In this document: in pieces, positions 38,850 through 49,293 of the stretch
How positions within the stretch are numbered: position 1 is the first letter of the stretch
Layout of the letters: every line of letters starts with the position of its first letter
From: Entomomonas moraniae
Lineage (GTDB): Bacteria > Pseudomonadota > Gammaproteobacteria > Pseudomonadales > Pseudomonadaceae
NCBI RefSeq assembly: GCF_003991975.1
Contig: NZ_CP029822.1
Location: forward strand, 1,426,001 to 1,490,000
Direction: 5' to 3'
DNA length: 64,000 bases
Notes under the pieces: generated by a model
Database searches by the model: none
What the model was told of the DNA's origin: nothing
What the model saw: the letters and a program-made list of their open reading frames with translations, nothing else
Program-made: the position numbers and the translations under genes

Positions 38850-41800
38850 GTGGAAAGAAACAACAATCCTAAAAGTTCTCACTTTTTTAAATTGACAGTC
38901 CTCTCGCTGGCTACTCTATCCTCTTTTTCTTATGCTCAATTATTACAAGAGCAAGTATATAATGATAGCTCAGCCTCGATGCTTGAACGAGCAGATTCTC
39001 AAGATATCGAGCTCGATAAAGCAAAATGGATGAGTCCCGTATTAAATAATTACGATAAAGGCCTTGTTTTTCGTGATCAAGATAACTCCAATGAGTCGGT
39101 TCTAAGTGCTGCTAACCTTGTTGTTGATTATACCGCTAATACAGACCCTCAATTTGTTATCGGTGGGTACAGTAACGATGCGGACATAGTAACAGATAAT
39201 AAGGTAACACTCATTCATGCGCAAGGAGTAGGAGATGTGTATGGTGGTGTTTCACATTACTCACAAGAAACTGCTGATGCTGTTAATTCGACTAACAATA
39301 CAAATACTTCTATAGCTATTAATTCTAAAAACCCAGCGGCTAATGGAAATAGCGTTATCATAAACGATAATGCAGGGACAATCAATGGCAGTGTCACAGG
39401 AGGTAGTGCTGTATTATGGACTAAAACAGGAAGTGCTATAACTTACGACTACTCGAATGCCTATGCCATTGCCTATACCAGCGCTAACGATGCACAAGTT
39501 AATGCCAATAACAATGTAATCACTATTGGAAATGATATTAACAGTATCACAAACATTACAGGTGGATATGCTAGTATCGAATTAACAACTGGTACAGCTA
39601 ACGCTACTGCTACCGCCACCAACAATGCTCACACCCTTGCTCTTGGCTCTGCTAACACCTCTGCCAGTGCCGACAACGCGCAAATCAATGCCAATAACAA
39701 TAATATCACCATTGGAAATAACATTGACAGTATCGGAAATATTACAGGCGGATATGCTAATCTCGCATTAACAACCGACACAGCCACTACCAATGCCACT
39801 ACTACCGCAACTGCTAATCCCGCTGCCACCGCCAGCACCAATACCAACACTTATGCCCGTGCTTACAAATCACAAATCAATGCCAATAACAATGTGGTCA
39901 CCATTGGAAATGGTAATAACAGTATCGGAAATATTACAGGCGGGTATGCTAATTTAGTATTAACATCTGCCGATGCCAACTCCTCCGCAGCTTCTAATAA
40001 TGCATCCAATGATAATATCTACACCCAAACTAGTAGCTATCCCTACGGCTCGCAAATTAATGCCAATCATAATGAGGTCATCATTGGAAATGGCAATAAC
40101 AGTATTGGAAACATTACGGGTGGAGATGCTAATCTAGCCTTAAAAGCCGGCAACACAAGTATGTATAGCAATGGCAGTAATAGTACAAACGCCAGTACCA
40201 CCGCATCAAGGGTTAACGTTCTTGCAGATAATAATAAAGTTACTTTTGATGGCAACTTAACATCATCTAATACAGCTATTTATGGTGGCCGCATTGGTTT
40301 TAATATTATAACTGGGGAAGTATACGAAAACGGTTCTCTAAAAGAAAAAGGAGATTTCTTTAATCAAAATTCCATTGCAAGTGCAACAAACAATACTATA
40401 ACTATCGGTGAAAATGCCCATTTCTCCAATGACCAAACGCAGTCTCTTTATGGTGGTTATCTTGAGTTAAATACAACAACGGCACTTGCTCCTATAACCT
40501 ACAATGTCTTTACAGGTAATACCCTGAACTATGCAGCTAAAACTCCTGCTTCTTTTAAGACTGTGGGAAACTTTGAGAACTATAACTTTACTCTTACACC
40601 TGAGTTAGCTAATTCAACCACCCCACTTATTTTTGCACAAGACATTGTATTAGGCACAGATACATCTAACACCAACGATACAAGCTTGGCTGAAATAAAA
40701 TCCAATGTTAATGTTGTAGGAATACACTCTGGCAACATCCTAAAAGTAGATGATAGCTTTGTCCTAATGCAATCAAGCAATGCATTTACAGGAACAAGAG
40801 CAACAGGCCAAACTATGAGCAACATAAGCCAAGCTCAACAAGGCATATCTTTACTTTATGACGTAAGAACAGACATAGATACGACCAACAACAAAGTCAC
40901 CGCGACAATTGTTGGTGCTACAGGTAGCCCTGTGAGGGTCAACCCACAACTCAAAGCCCTATCAGAGGGTTACTTAGCAAACACTATGCTTGTCACCCGA
41001 GGGGCAGATATGATGGCTTATGAAACCATATCTGTGATTAGCAGCCAAAACCAGAACAGCGGCTTGGCTCCCTTTGTGACATCCTCTATTCAATACAATC
41101 GCTATAATAGTGGGTCTCACATCAAATCAGATGATTATCTGTTAAGTGGAGGGCTCTCTTATCAACAAGACAATATCACCGCCGCTGCTATTATTGAAGG
41201 AGGATGGGGTAGCTACGACAGCTATAACAGTTTTAGCAATACTGCCAATGTACATGGAGATGGAAATACAAGCTATTACGGCTTTGGAGTGCTTGGTAAA
41301 TACGAGCTCAATAATGGCCTATACACAGACGGCTCACTACGCTATGGAAGAACACAGATTAAATTTGACACGAACGATATCGTCAACCTCGCTACTGGAC
41401 AGAATGCACGCTATAAACTTAATACCAACTATGCCAGTACGCACATTGGAGTTGGTTACAATCTGTCTATCAACGAGAAAAATACACTAGATCTCTCGAC
41501 CAAATACTTATACACCACAGTACAGGGCAAAAATGTTAATGTTGCTGGGGACAATATTCACTTTGATCGAGTCAACTCTAGCCGGGTCAGACTCAATGTA
41601 GAAATCAGCCATCAATACAGCCGTACAGTGACCCTGCATGTAAATACAGGGTATGAGTATGAGTATGATGGTAAAGTCAAAGCAACCACGTATGGAGTAT
41701 ATAAAATAGATGAACCGAAGGTCAAAGGTGGCACAGGAATCATTTCCTTAGGATTATCTGTAAAACCCTCTCAAGAGAGTAAATTCACCTTTATTGGAAA

Positions 41801-41867
41801 GGTAAAAGGGTATGCGGGTAAAAGAGAAGGTGGCGGATTGGACTTAATGGTAAACTATTCATTCTAA
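38850..41867 (+). CDS. Autotransporter with repeat-rich passenger and C-terminal beta-barrel
   Basis: The product is 1005 residues, starting at GTG 38850. The signal peptide MERNNNPKSSHFFKLTVLSLATLSSFSYA ends near residue 29. The passenger (about 30-700) is Asn/Thr/Ala/Ser-rich with tandem units built on INANNNVVTIGNGNNSIGNI then TGGYANL, predicting a beta-helix. Around residue 690-740 is the linker (GNILKVDDSFVLMQSSNAF, RVNPQLKALSEGYLANTMLV). The last 270 residues are a beta-barrel (SSIQYNRYNSGSH, GVLGKYELNNGLYTDGSLRYG, STHIGVGYNLSINEKNTLDL) ending DLMVNYSF, whose terminal Phe is the outer-membrane sorting signal. It is type Va secretion. It is likely an adhesin or surface filament; no protease catalytic motif is seen. 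Confidence 0.9.
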   Translation: MERNNNPKSSHFFKLTVLSLATLSSFSYAQLLQEQVYNDSSASMLERADSQDIELDKAKWMSPVLNNYDKGLVFRDQDNSNESVLSAANLVVDYTANTDPQFVIGGYSNDADIVTDNKVTLIHAQGVGDVYGGVSHYSQETADAVNSTNNTNTSIAINSKNPAANGNSVIINDNAGTINGSVTGGSAVLWTKTGSAITYDYSNAYAIAYTSANDAQVNANNNVITIGNDINSITNITGGYASIELTTGTANATATATNNAHTLALGSANTSASADNAQINANNNNITIGNNIDSIGNITGGYANLALTTDTATTNATTTATANPAATASTNTNTYARAYKSQINANNNVVTIGNGNNSIGNITGGYANLVLTSADANSSAASNNASNDNIYTQTSSYPYGSQINANHNEVIIGNGNNSIGNITGGDANLALKAGNTSMYSNGSNSTNASTTASRVNVLADNNKVTFDGNLTSSNTAIYGGRIGFNIITGEVYENGSLKEKGDFFNQNSIASATNNTITIGENAHFSNDQTQSLYGGYLELNTTTALAPITYNVFTGNTLNYAAKTPASFKTVGNFENYNFTLTPELANSTTPLIFAQDIVLGTDTSNTNDTSLAEIKSNVNVVGIHSGNILKVDDSFVLMQSSNAFTGTRATGQTMSNISQAQQGISLLYDVRTDIDTTNNKVTATIVGATGSPVRVNPQLKALSEGYLANTMLVTRGADMMAYETISVISSQNQNSGLAPFVTSSIQYNRYNSGSHIKSDDYLLSGGLSYQQDNITAAAIIEGGWGSYDSYNSFSNTANVHGDGNTSYYGFGVLGKYELNNGLYTDGSLRYGRTQIKFDTNDIVNLATGQNARYKLNTNYASTHIGVGYNLSINEKNTLDLSTKYLYTTVQGKNVNVAGDNIHFDRVNSSRVRLNVEISHQYSRTVTLHVNTGYEYEYDGKVKATTYGVYKIDEPKVKGGTGIISLGLSVKPSQESKFTFIGKVKGYAGKREGGGLDLMVNYSF
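39492..40230 (+). repeat. Four tandem passenger repeats of about 60-64 codons
   Basis: Units begin at 39492, 39678, 39870 and 40050, spaced 186, 192 and 180 bp. Each has a conserved head of about 31 residues (QINANNNVVTIGNGNNSI, then GNITGGYANLALT) and a variable tail rich in Ala, Thr, Asn and Ser. The heads are nearly identical at DNA level. Weaker relatives of the head precede and follow the block. Such repeats can expand or contract by recombination. Confidence 0.85.
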
Positions 41868-42112
41868 AGGCTTGTTTTGTGTAAAAAATGGTGCTAGCGC
41901 AATAGCTAAATCGACAATACAATATTTATTATCAAGCATAGATTGAATAGTTCTATTAGAGTTCTTTCTGTCTGATGCACTACGGATCTTAACTGTATCA
42001 TCGATATCGCCCAGTCTTATAAGCTCTAATTTTATGTAAAAACTTGGATATCAGCAAAAGCAGGTAATGTGGTCGTAGAAATAAGAAAAAGCACTGTTAG
42101 TAGTTTATTCAT
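41859..42112 (-). pseudogene. Small secreted protein gene broken by a frameshift
   Basis: ATG 42112 starts MNKLLTVLFLISTTTLPAFADI, a good signal peptide, then hits a stop after five codons. In the next frame the sense continues as PSFYIKLELIRLGDIDDTVK, then IRSASDRKNSNRTIQSMLDN, KYCIVDLAIALAPFFTQNKP and LE, ending at TGA 41859-41861. One base lost or gained near 42046 restores a single protein of about 84 residues. Its end overlaps the last codons of the autotransporter on the other strand. The family is not recognised. Confidence 0.65.
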
Positions 42113-42254
42113 TGTATCAACTAAACATTATAGCGTAAGAAATGGAGTGGATGTATAGCTGACTTTTATAGTTTATCAGATGAATCATAAATACACAAAA
42201 CCATTTAATAACACGCATTAAGCATTTTAGTAGTGTTTATAATTGTTGATTTGC

Positions 42255-42395
42255 TTAAAAGTGAATATCCACTTCTGGCATCTTAACGACACTATAAGCC
42301 CCGTTAGCTCTTTTAAATAAAACCAACTAGCTTTATTACTATTGTGGTTTTTATCACTTCCCCAACATGCATTAGCAACAGCTTAAAGTCGCCAA
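42255..42395 (-). pseudogene. C-terminal remnant of a second small protein gene
   Basis: The minus strand reads AVANACWGSDKNHNSNKASW then FYLK, and after a frame change ANGAYSVVKMPEVDIHF with a stop at 42255-42257. Upstream sense is lost, with a stop just before AVANA. It looks like the end of a small secreted protein with a CWG motif, no longer intact. Confidence 0.4.
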
Positions 42396-42459
42396 AATGT
42401 GCTAGCTAATGACTTTAAAGGTTATTCAAAAATAGTAAAGTGTGCTGCAAAAAAATAAG

Positions 42460-42487
42460 GGCTGGTAACTTAATAAAATTACCAGCC
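42460..42487 (-). terminator. Terminator after tRNA(CAU)
   Basis: GGCTGGTAA (42460-42468, plus strand) pairs perfectly with TTACCAGCC (42479-42487). On the minus strand it lies 5 bp after the tRNA CCA end and is followed by a T-rich stretch. The plus strand also has a T-run, so it may act both ways. Confidence 0.8.
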
Positions 42488-42491
42488 TTTT

Positions 42492-42568
<77 letters not shown>

Positions 42569-42675
42569 AAAACTTTTACAACTGTTACATGAGTATTTTA
42601 ACAAAACAACTAAACTTCATATAACTTATTCAATCCACAGAAGTTTTTCAACTTCTTACTGCCTATGCGCCACTT

Positions 42676-42715
<40 letters not shown>

Positions 42716-42779
42716 TTTAGAATTAGTGAAGGCGAATTATACAGATAGAAAGCAAATTCGCCAACCCTTTTTATAAAAA

Positions 42780-44630
42780 TTATTCGTCTAAGAATGAACG
42801 TAAATGCTCACTACGTGTAGGATGGCGCAATTTTCTAAGCGCTTTTGCTTCAATCTGACGAATACGCTCACGTGTTACATCGAATTGTCTACCAACCTCT
42901 TCTAATGTATGATCCGTATTCATATCAATACCAAAACGCATTCTTAGTACTTTGGCTTCTCTAGCAGTTAAACCAGAAAGAACATCACGTGTTGCCTCTT
43001 TAAGACTTTCAGCAGTAGCTACATCAACAGGTAATTGCATGGTAACATCTTCAATAAAATCACCAAGATGTGAATCTTCATCATCCCCAATTGGTGTTTC
43101 CATTGAAATCGGTTCTTTTGCAATTTTTAGCACTTTACGAATCTTGTCTTCTGGCATTTCCATGCGCTCGCCTAACTCCTCGGGCGTAGGCTCACGCCCC
43201 ATTTCTTGTAGCATTTGACGAGAAATACGATTAAGTTTATTAATCGTTTCTATCATATGCACAGGAATACGAATAGTGCGTGCTTGGTCTGCAATCGAGC
43301 GTGTAATCGCTTGACGAATCCACCATGTTGCATACGTTGAGAATTTATAACCACGACGATACTCAAACTTATCCACAGCTTTCATTAAACCGATATTACC
43401 CTCTTGGATAAGATCTAAAAACTGTAAGCCTCGGTTAGTGTATTTTTTGGCAATCGAAATAACAAGTCGTAAGTTAGCCTCAACCATTTCTTTTTTAGCA
43501 CGACGAGTTTTCGCCTCACCAATAGAAACTCGACGGTTAATGTCTTTAATTTCAGCAATTTTAAGGTCTAAACTTTCTTCGATATCAAGCAATTCTTGTT
43601 GTAATTGTTGAATAGTTTCAAGTTGCTGTGCTATACCTTCTGCGTATTTAGTTTTACCAGAAGCAATTTTTGTTGCCCAGTTAGTATTTGTTTCATTGCT
43701 AGGAAATTGACGTAAAAAATCTGCACGGGGCATTTTAGCATTACGAACACAAGCTTGCATTATTAAACGCTCGCGCTTACGTACACCATTTAAAGCATCA
43801 CGTATCATGCCTATAACAATATCGTATTGTTTAGGAATAAGCTTAATAGGCATTAATATATCTGCTAAAACTTGCAATTGCTCTTGTACTTTAGCCGATT
43901 TACGAGAACCTTTTTGTAGCAGTTTTTGAACAATCGCGAACTGCTCAGCTACCGCTGTAAAACGGATACGAGCTTCTTCTGGATCGGGTCCCCCATCACC
44001 ATCTTCTGCATCGCTATCGGATGACTCTTCATCATCTTCATTTTCGTCATCGTCATCATTTTTAGCAACAATTTCTTTTTCTTTGATATCCAACAACATT
44101 TCTTCGTCGGTTAATTCTTTAGTTTCTGCGTCAATATAACCGATTAAAAGATCAGACAAACGTCCGCCACCCTCTGTGATACGTTGGTACTCTGCAATAA
44201 TATGCTCAACAGGGCCAGGAAAATGAACAATAGCACTCATTACATCACGTATACCTTCTTCGATACGTTTTGCAATTTCTATTTCGCCTTCTCGTGTCAA
44301 TAAATCAACAGTACCCATTTCTCGCATATACATACGCACAGGGTCTGTCGTGCGACCAAGATCACTTTCTACAGCAGCTAACACAGCAGCAGCTTCTTCG
44401 GCAGCAACCTCATCTGTATTAGAGTCTGATAATAAAAGTGCATCTTCATCTGGGGCTACTTCATAAACACTAATCCCCATATCGTTGATCATTCGAATAA
44501 TATCTTCGACCTGTTCTGGATCAGAAATATCCTCAGGCAAGTGATCGTTTACATCGGCGTAAGTTAAGTAGCCCTGCTCACGGCCACGGCTAATTAATTC
44601 TTTTAAACGGGATTGCTGGTTTTCAGACAT
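42780..44630 (-). CDS. rpoD: Primary sigma factor RpoD (sigma-70)
   Basis: The product is 616 residues. Region 1.1 starts [28 protein letters not shown]. Then come region 1.2 ([29 protein letters not shown]) and an acidic insert ([16 protein letters not shown]). Regions 2.1-2.4 read [20 protein letters not shown] then [14 protein letters not shown] and [20 protein letters not shown]. Region 3 and region 4.2 ([29 protein letters not shown]) complete it. It directs RNA polymerase to housekeeping promoters. It is the third gene of the rpsU-dnaG-rpoD macromolecular synthesis group. Confidence 0.98.
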   Translation of the reverse strand: MSENQQSRLKELISRGREQGYLTYADVNDHLPEDISDPEQVEDIIRMINDMGISVYEVAPDEDALLLSDSNTDEVAAEEAAAVLAAVESDLGRTTDPVRMYMREMGTVDLLTREGEIEIAKRIEEGIRDVMSAIVHFPGPVEHIIAEYQRITEGGGRLSDLLIGYIDAETKELTDEEMLLDIKEKEIVAKNDDDDENEDDEESSDSDAEDGDGGPDPEEARIRFTAVAEQFAIVQKLLQKGSRKSAKVQEQLQVLADILMPIKLIPKQYDIVIGMIRDALNGVRKRERLIMQACVRNAKMPRADFLRQFPSNETNTNWATKIASGKTKYAEGIAQQLETIQQLQQELLDIEESLDLKIAEIKDINRRVSIGEAKTRRAKKEMVEANLRLVISIAKKYTNRGLQFLDLIQEGNIGLMKAVDKFEYRRGYKFSTYATWWIRQAITRSIADQARTIRIPVHMIETINKLNRISRQMLQEMGREPTPEELGERMEMPEDKIRKVLKIAKEPISMETPIGDDEDSHLGDFIEDVTMQLPVDVATAESLKEATRDVLSGLTAREAKVLRMRFGIDMNTDHTLEEVGRQFDVTRERIRQIEAKALRKLRHPTRSEHLRSFLDE

Positions 44631-44706
44631 AGGACTCTATCCAAATAGATATAGCAAAAATAAGTTAGCCTAACAGTATAACAGAAAATAGCTAATGACT
44701 CCAACC

Positions 44707-46524
44707 CTAATCATTTTTTGTCTTAGCGGCCAATAAATACCTTAACTGGTCTTTTTCATCATCTGTTAACATATTACCTTTTTTAAGTAGCTCTTGAAGT
44801 TGGTTTTGTTTTGCCAATTCACTTTGCTGCTTTATTAGCATTAATATGGTGTCTACAAACTCTTTTTCAAGATCATTTTGATCTGAAACGAGTTGGTCTT
44901 TATTCAATAATGTTGTTAAAACGCCCTCTTTATCATAAGAAGACAATTTTCCCAATAGCTGGAAACGATTTAAACGAGGCTCTTTTTTCAGAAAAATAAT
45001 AGCTTGTGACAATAACTGCCCATAAATTCCTGGAATCTCTGTTAGTTTTTCTGCTCCCTCTACTTTTTGTAAAGATGAAGGATGTTGCAATAGGAAATGG
45101 AGAGCAGACATTGCAGGAGAAATAGTCACTTTTTTAGCTTTATTAACAAAAAGTACTGGTTCATCTGCCGGTATAAATGGTGCAGCAGTCGCTGCTGGTA
45201 CTTGCTGACTCACATGGCTAGCTACTGGTTTAATCGCTAATAAATGTTGCTGATCTAACCCTGTCAACTCTTCTAACTTTTGGTACATTAACGCCTTTAA
45301 ACCACCACTAGGCATTTTAGTTAAAAGCGGCGTCACAATGGAAGCTAAATGTGCTTTTCCTTCTAATGAGGTGGGCTTAGCTTCTTCAGTAAGATGATTA
45401 AAAAAGTAGTCTGTTAATGATTGAGCTTGTTGACTCATGCGAGCTTTGAATGCATCGACACCCTCTTTACGAACTAAACTATCTGGATCATCTCCGTCAG
45501 GTAAGAATAAAAACCTTACTTTTCGACCATCCTGCAAATGAGGCAATGCTGATTCTAAAGCCCGCCAAGCCGCTTTACGACCAGCGGCATCACCATCAAA
45601 ACAAAATAAAATATTATTAACTAATCGAAAAAGTTTTTTAATATGCTCTTCCGATGTCGCCGTACCTAGTGTTGCAACGCCATTAGTAATTCCAAATTGT
45701 GCTAGAGCAATCACATCCATATAGCCTTCAAGCACAAGAATTTCATCTAAATGACGGTTATTTTTACGAACCTCATAGAGCCCATAAAGCACTTCACTTT
45801 TATGAAAAACTGGGGTTTCAGGTGAGTTCAAATATTTTGGCTTATCATCCCCCAGAACACGACCACCAAAAGCAATAACCCGTCCTTTTACATCACGAAT
45901 AGGGAACATAACTCGTTCACGAAAGCGGTCATAACGTTTCCCTGTATCAGCACTTTCAACAACTAAACCAGCATCAATTAATTGCTTTTGCTGGCTATCA
46001 TCAGCCTCAAAGTGCTTTATTAAATTGTCCCAACCAGGTGGAGCAAATCCAAGGGCAAAATCACGTGCAATCACTCCAGTCAAACCACGTTGTTTAAAAT
46101 AATCAACAGCCATCTTTTTGGTTGAATGCGTTCTCAGCGACTGTTGATAAAACTCACTGGCCTTAAGTATTAAGTTATAAAGAGGCGACTCAATAGATTG
46201 CCTTGCCGCACCTCCAGCATTTTCTTCGTATGGAACATCAAGCCCTACTTGCCTAGCAAGCACTTCAACAGCTTGAGGAAAATCTAGGTGATCATACTCC
46301 ATAACAAAACCTAGCGCGCTTCCAGAGGCCCCACACCCAAAGCAATAATAAAATTGTTTGTCCGGACTAACAGTAAATGAGGGCGTTTTTTCATTATGAA
46401 ATGGGCAACAAGCGGAGTAGTTTTTACCACTTCTTTTTAATGAAATACGGCTTCCCACCACATCGATGATATCGACGCGGTTTAATAAATCATCAATAAA
46501 AGATTGTGGGATTAAACCAGCCAT
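44707..46524 (-). CDS. dnaG: DNA primase
   Basis: The product is 605 residues. The zinc domain is CCPFHNEKTPSFTVSPDKQFYYCFGCGASG (CHC2 type). The RNA polymerase core includes RFRERVMFPIRDVKGRVIAFGGR. The TOPRIM residues are in LVLEGYMDVIAL and LFCFDGDAAGRKAAWRA. The C-terminal part binds DnaB helicase. It synthesises replication primers. It lies between rpsU and rpoD, with a hairpin in front. Confidence 0.97.
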   Translation of the reverse strand: MAGLIPQSFIDDLLNRVDIIDVVGSRISLKRSGKNYSACCPFHNEKTPSFTVSPDKQFYYCFGCGASGSALGFVMEYDHLDFPQAVEVLARQVGLDVPYEENAGGAARQSIESPLYNLILKASEFYQQSLRTHSTKKMAVDYFKQRGLTGVIARDFALGFAPPGWDNLIKHFEADDSQQKQLIDAGLVVESADTGKRYDRFRERVMFPIRDVKGRVIAFGGRVLGDDKPKYLNSPETPVFHKSEVLYGLYEVRKNNRHLDEILVLEGYMDVIALAQFGITNGVATLGTATSEEHIKKLFRLVNNILFCFDGDAAGRKAAWRALESALPHLQDGRKVRFLFLPDGDDPDSLVRKEGVDAFKARMSQQAQSLTDYFFNHLTEEAKPTSLEGKAHLASIVTPLLTKMPSGGLKALMYQKLEELTGLDQQHLLAIKPVASHVSQQVPAATAAPFIPADEPVLFVNKAKKVTISPAMSALHFLLQHPSSLQKVEGAEKLTEIPGIYGQLLSQAIIFLKKEPRLNRFQLLGKLSSYDKEGVLTTLLNKDQLVSDQNDLEKEFVDTILMLIKQQSELAKQNQLQELLKKGNMLTDDEKDQLRYLLAAKTKND

Positions 46525-46554
46525 ACTATTTATTATATAACAAACTCAAAAAAT

Positions 46555-46588
46555 AAAAGCTCCAATCTAACAAAAGATTGGAGCTTTT
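46555..46588 (-). terminator. Terminator between rpsU and dnaG
   Basis: AAAAGCTCCAATCT (46555-46568) pairs over 14 bp with AGATTGGAGCTTTT (46575-46588). It sits 50 bp after rpsU and before dnaG, where E. coli also has an attenuating terminator, so it probably lets only part of rpsU transcription reach dnaG-rpoD. Confidence 0.9.
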
Positions 46589-46639
46589 ATAAGCAACTAT
46601 TGAAAACTAAGTAGTTTTAATATTACTCAACTTCTACTA

Positions 46640-46855
46640 TTAATAGTTATGTTTAGCTGGACGTTGCTCACGCGAAACTTTTTTCGCATGACGCTTAACG
46701 GCTGCTGCCTTTTTACGTTTACGTTCAGCTGTAGGTTTTTCATAAAATTCACGGCTACGTACATCTGCTAAAACACCCGCTTTCTCACAGGCGCGCTTGA
46801 AACGACGTAAGGCAACGTCGAAAGGTTCGTTTTCTTTGACTTTAACAGCAGGCAT
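46640..46855 (-). CDS. rpsU: 30S ribosomal protein S21
   Basis: The product is 71 residues and very basic: [27 protein letters not shown], then [24 protein letters not shown]. This matches bacterial S21. It heads the rpsU-dnaG-rpoD group. Confidence 0.98.
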   Translation of the reverse strand: MPAVKVKENEPFDVALRRFKRACEKAGVLADVRSREFYEKPTAERKRKKAAAVKRHAKKVSREQRPAKHNY

Positions 46856-47152
46856 TCAGGTCTTACCTTTAAATAAATTAATAAATGTGTTAAAAATAGT
46901 AGTACTTAATTACTAAACAAAGTACCCAATCCATATTAAGCTGACAATACTACTCTTTTAGAAACGCTAACGCAAGTAGTTCTCTTCATCTTTAACAAAA
47001 ATAGCATTCTAACACTAAACTATAAGCCTAACCAGTATAAAGATTACGCTTACTCATTATGAGCATACACTTAATAAAATAGCTTTTTAATATGTCTTTA
47101 ATCTATTTTTACGGTAAAATGTTAAACTAAATGATTATGGTAAGGATTAATT

Positions 47153-48208
47153 ATGCAAGACAAAATCACAATAATTCGCCCAGATGACTGGCATATACAT
47201 TTACGTGACGGCGCCGCATTAAAACAAACCGTCAAAGATGCAGCCAATCAATTTAGCCGTGCGATTATTATGCCTAATCTTGTTCCTCCGGTTAAAAATG
47301 TGCAACAAGCAAGTGAATACAAAGAAAGAATCCTTACACATATTCCTAAAGGTAACTCTTTTGAACCTTTAATGACATTGTATTTAACTGATACGACCTC
47401 TATAAAGGACATTAAGGCTGCAAAAGATAGTGGGATGATCTATGCTGTAAAATCTTATCCTGCAGGTGCAACCACCAACTCACACTCAGGCGTTACTTCT
47501 TTAGAAGCTATTTACCCAACATTGGCTTGCATGGCTGAGCTAGGGATACCTTTATTATTGCACGGGGAAATTACTCGCCCAGATATTGATGTATTTGACC
47601 GTGAAAAATGCTTTATTGATGAACATTTAGTACCACTTGTTCAAAAATTCCCGACTCTTAAGGTTGTGCTAGAACATATCACAACCAAAGAGGCCGTCGA
47701 CTTCGTAAAAGAAGCAAATACCAATGTCGCAGCTACTATTACTGTACAACATCTACTTTACAACCGTAATCATTTATTGGTAGGTGGTATCCATCCACAT
47801 TACTATTGTTTACCTATTCTAAAACGCAATATCCATCAAGAAGCTTTAATAGGGGCTGCAACCAGCGCCAGCCCTAAATTCTTTTTAGGAACAGATTCAG
47901 CCCCCCACCCTACCCATAGCAAGGAATCAGCCTGTGGTTGTGCTGGTTGTTACACTGCTTATGCTGCCATTGAGCTTTATACAGAGGCTTTTGATCGTGC
48001 ACACGCATTAGATAAACTAGAGGGCTTTGCCAGTCTTTTTGGGCCTAAGTTTTATGGTTTGCCTGTTAATAATGATACCATCACGTTGATCCGAAAAGAT
48101 TGGACAGCACCAACGTCATTACCCTTTGGAGAAAATCAAGTAACTCCACTTAAGGCAGGAGACACAATACATTGGCAATACTTAAATGAGAGTAAGAATG
48201 ACAACTGA
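47153..48208 (+). CDS. pyrC: Dihydroorotase (PyrC, class II)
   Basis: The product is 351 residues. Zinc ligands are in [10 protein letters not shown], in the carbamylated-lysine segment [14 protein letters not shown], in LLLHGE and LEHITTKEA, and in [14 protein letters not shown]. It closes carbamoyl-aspartate to dihydroorotate in pyrimidine synthesis. It overlaps rnt, an order also seen in Pseudomonas. Confidence 0.97.
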   Translation: MQDKITIIRPDDWHIHLRDGAALKQTVKDAANQFSRAIIMPNLVPPVKNVQQASEYKERILTHIPKGNSFEPLMTLYLTDTTSIKDIKAAKDSGMIYAVKSYPAGATTNSHSGVTSLEAIYPTLACMAELGIPLLLHGEITRPDIDVFDREKCFIDEHLVPLVQKFPTLKVVLEHITTKEAVDFVKEANTNVAATITVQHLLYNRNHLLVGGIHPHYYCLPILKRNIHQEALIGAATSASPKFFLGTDSAPHPTHSKESACGCAGCYTAYAAIELYTEAFDRAHALDKLEGFASLFGPKFYGLPVNNDTITLIRKDWTAPTSLPFGENQVTPLKAGDTIHWQYLNESKNDN

Positions 48209-48869
48209 TTACATGGACAATACATTTACAGAAGACACCTCAACCTCAAAGCAACACCACCCGATGTCACAACGTTTTAGAGGATACCTCCCTGTTGTAA
48301 TTGATGTTGAAACAGGCGGTTTTAATGCTGCCACTGATGCGTTACTTGAAATTGCAGCCACCACAATTTCGATGGACGACGACGGCTTACTGTATCCTGA
48401 ACACAGTTACTTTTATAGAATAGAGCCGTTTGAGGGAGCAAATATAGAAGCCAGTGCCCTTGAATTTACAGGTATTAAGCTAGATCATCCATTAAGAGCA
48501 GCAGTGAAAGAAGACATCGCACTCACTGAAATTTTTAGGGGGGTTCGCAAATCGCTTAAAGCCAACGGTTGCAAACGTGCAATATTGGTGGGTCATAACA
48601 GTAGTTTTGACTTAAACTTTCTCAACGCAGCCATTGTTAGAACAGATGCAAAACGCAACCCATTCCACCCATTTTCAAGTTTTGACACAGCAACGCTTGC
48701 AGGCTTAGCTTATGGCCAAACAGTACTAGCCAAAGCTTGTGAAGCTGCTAGAATTGATTTTGACCAAAAAGAGGCTCATTCTGCACGCTACGATACAGAA
48801 AAAACAGCGGAGCTATTTTGTAATATCGTTAACCGTTGGAAAGAAATAGGGGGTTGGCACGGCTTTTAG
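48198..48869 (+). CDS. rnt: Ribonuclease T
   Basis: The product from ATG 48198 is 223 residues. The DEDDh exonuclease motifs are [10 protein letters not shown] (Exo I), [13 protein letters not shown] (Exo II) and [14 protein letters not shown] (Exo III). It trims 3' ends of tRNA and other stable RNAs, acting as a dimer. GAGTAAG precedes ATG 48198, which overlaps pyrC by 11 bases; an ATG at 48186 and one near 48264 are alternatives, since the first 25 residues are not conserved. Confidence 0.95.
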   Translation: MTTDYMDNTFTEDTSTSKQHHPMSQRFRGYLPVVIDVETGGFNAATDALLEIAATTISMDDDGLLYPEHSYFYRIEPFEGANIEASALEFTGIKLDHPLRAAVKEDIALTEIFRGVRKSLKANGCKRAILVGHNSSFDLNFLNAAIVRTDAKRNPFHPFSSFDTATLAGLAYGQTVLAKACEAARIDFDQKEAHSARYDTEKTAELFCNIVNRWKEIGGWHGF

Positions 48870-48891
48870 CTATCTCCAACATCAATAAGTC

Positions 48892-48919
48892 AGCCCATTA
48901 TTTAGTGGGCTATTTTTTA
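48892..48919 (+). terminator. Terminator of pyrC-rnt
   Basis: AGCCCA (48892-48897) pairs with TGGGCT (48906-48911) and is followed by a run of T. It reaches into the stop codon of the convergent gene. Confidence 0.75.
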
Positions 48920-49284
48920 TCACACCCCAAAGCACAAGCAAGCGAGCGCCTGTATTTAGTACGTAAGAAGTCAGTATTCATACCCGCCAACTTCATTTTT
49001 AATTCTAACTGATACAGTTCTTTCGCTTTAATCGCATAATTATCCGTGTCTTCATCAATCGTATCTAATAAGTCTGCAAGCTCAAGCATCTTTTTACGAT
49101 CTTCTAATTCTGGCGGTAAAAAACCTGAGTTTTTCAGTAGCCTATACGCTGCCTTTAATTGGGGAGGAACAAAACTATCATCATCAATGACTAAGGCCTT
49201 CCCTTGCCCAGGAAGATTATCTAGTTCCCCTCGCTCTATTGATTGCAGTATATGTCGTTCTGCCATATCATCTATAATAGACAT
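48910..49284 (-). CDS. DUF1992 (YhdN/DnaJ homologue C28-like) protein
   Basis: The product is 124 residues. MSIIDDMAERHILQSIERGE, then LDNLPGQGKALVIDDDSFVP and PQLKAAYRLLKNSGFLPPEL are the DUF1992 signature. The family is named after a human DnaJ homologue but has no J-domain here. Its function is unknown. It lies 9 bp after a HAD phosphatase gene. Confidence 0.9.
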   Translation of the reverse strand: MSIIDDMAERHILQSIERGELDNLPGQGKALVIDDDSFVPPQLKAAYRLLKNSGFLPPELEDRKKMLELADLLDTIDEDTDNYAIKAKELYQLELKMKLAGMNTDFLRTKYRRSLACALGCDKK

Positions 49285-49293
49285 ATTAAAGAG

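Noticed and set aside
39492-40230. Regular repeats resembling a CRISPR array
   Set aside because: The repeats are in frame inside one long coding region, spaced 180-192 bp, and encode a protein repeat.
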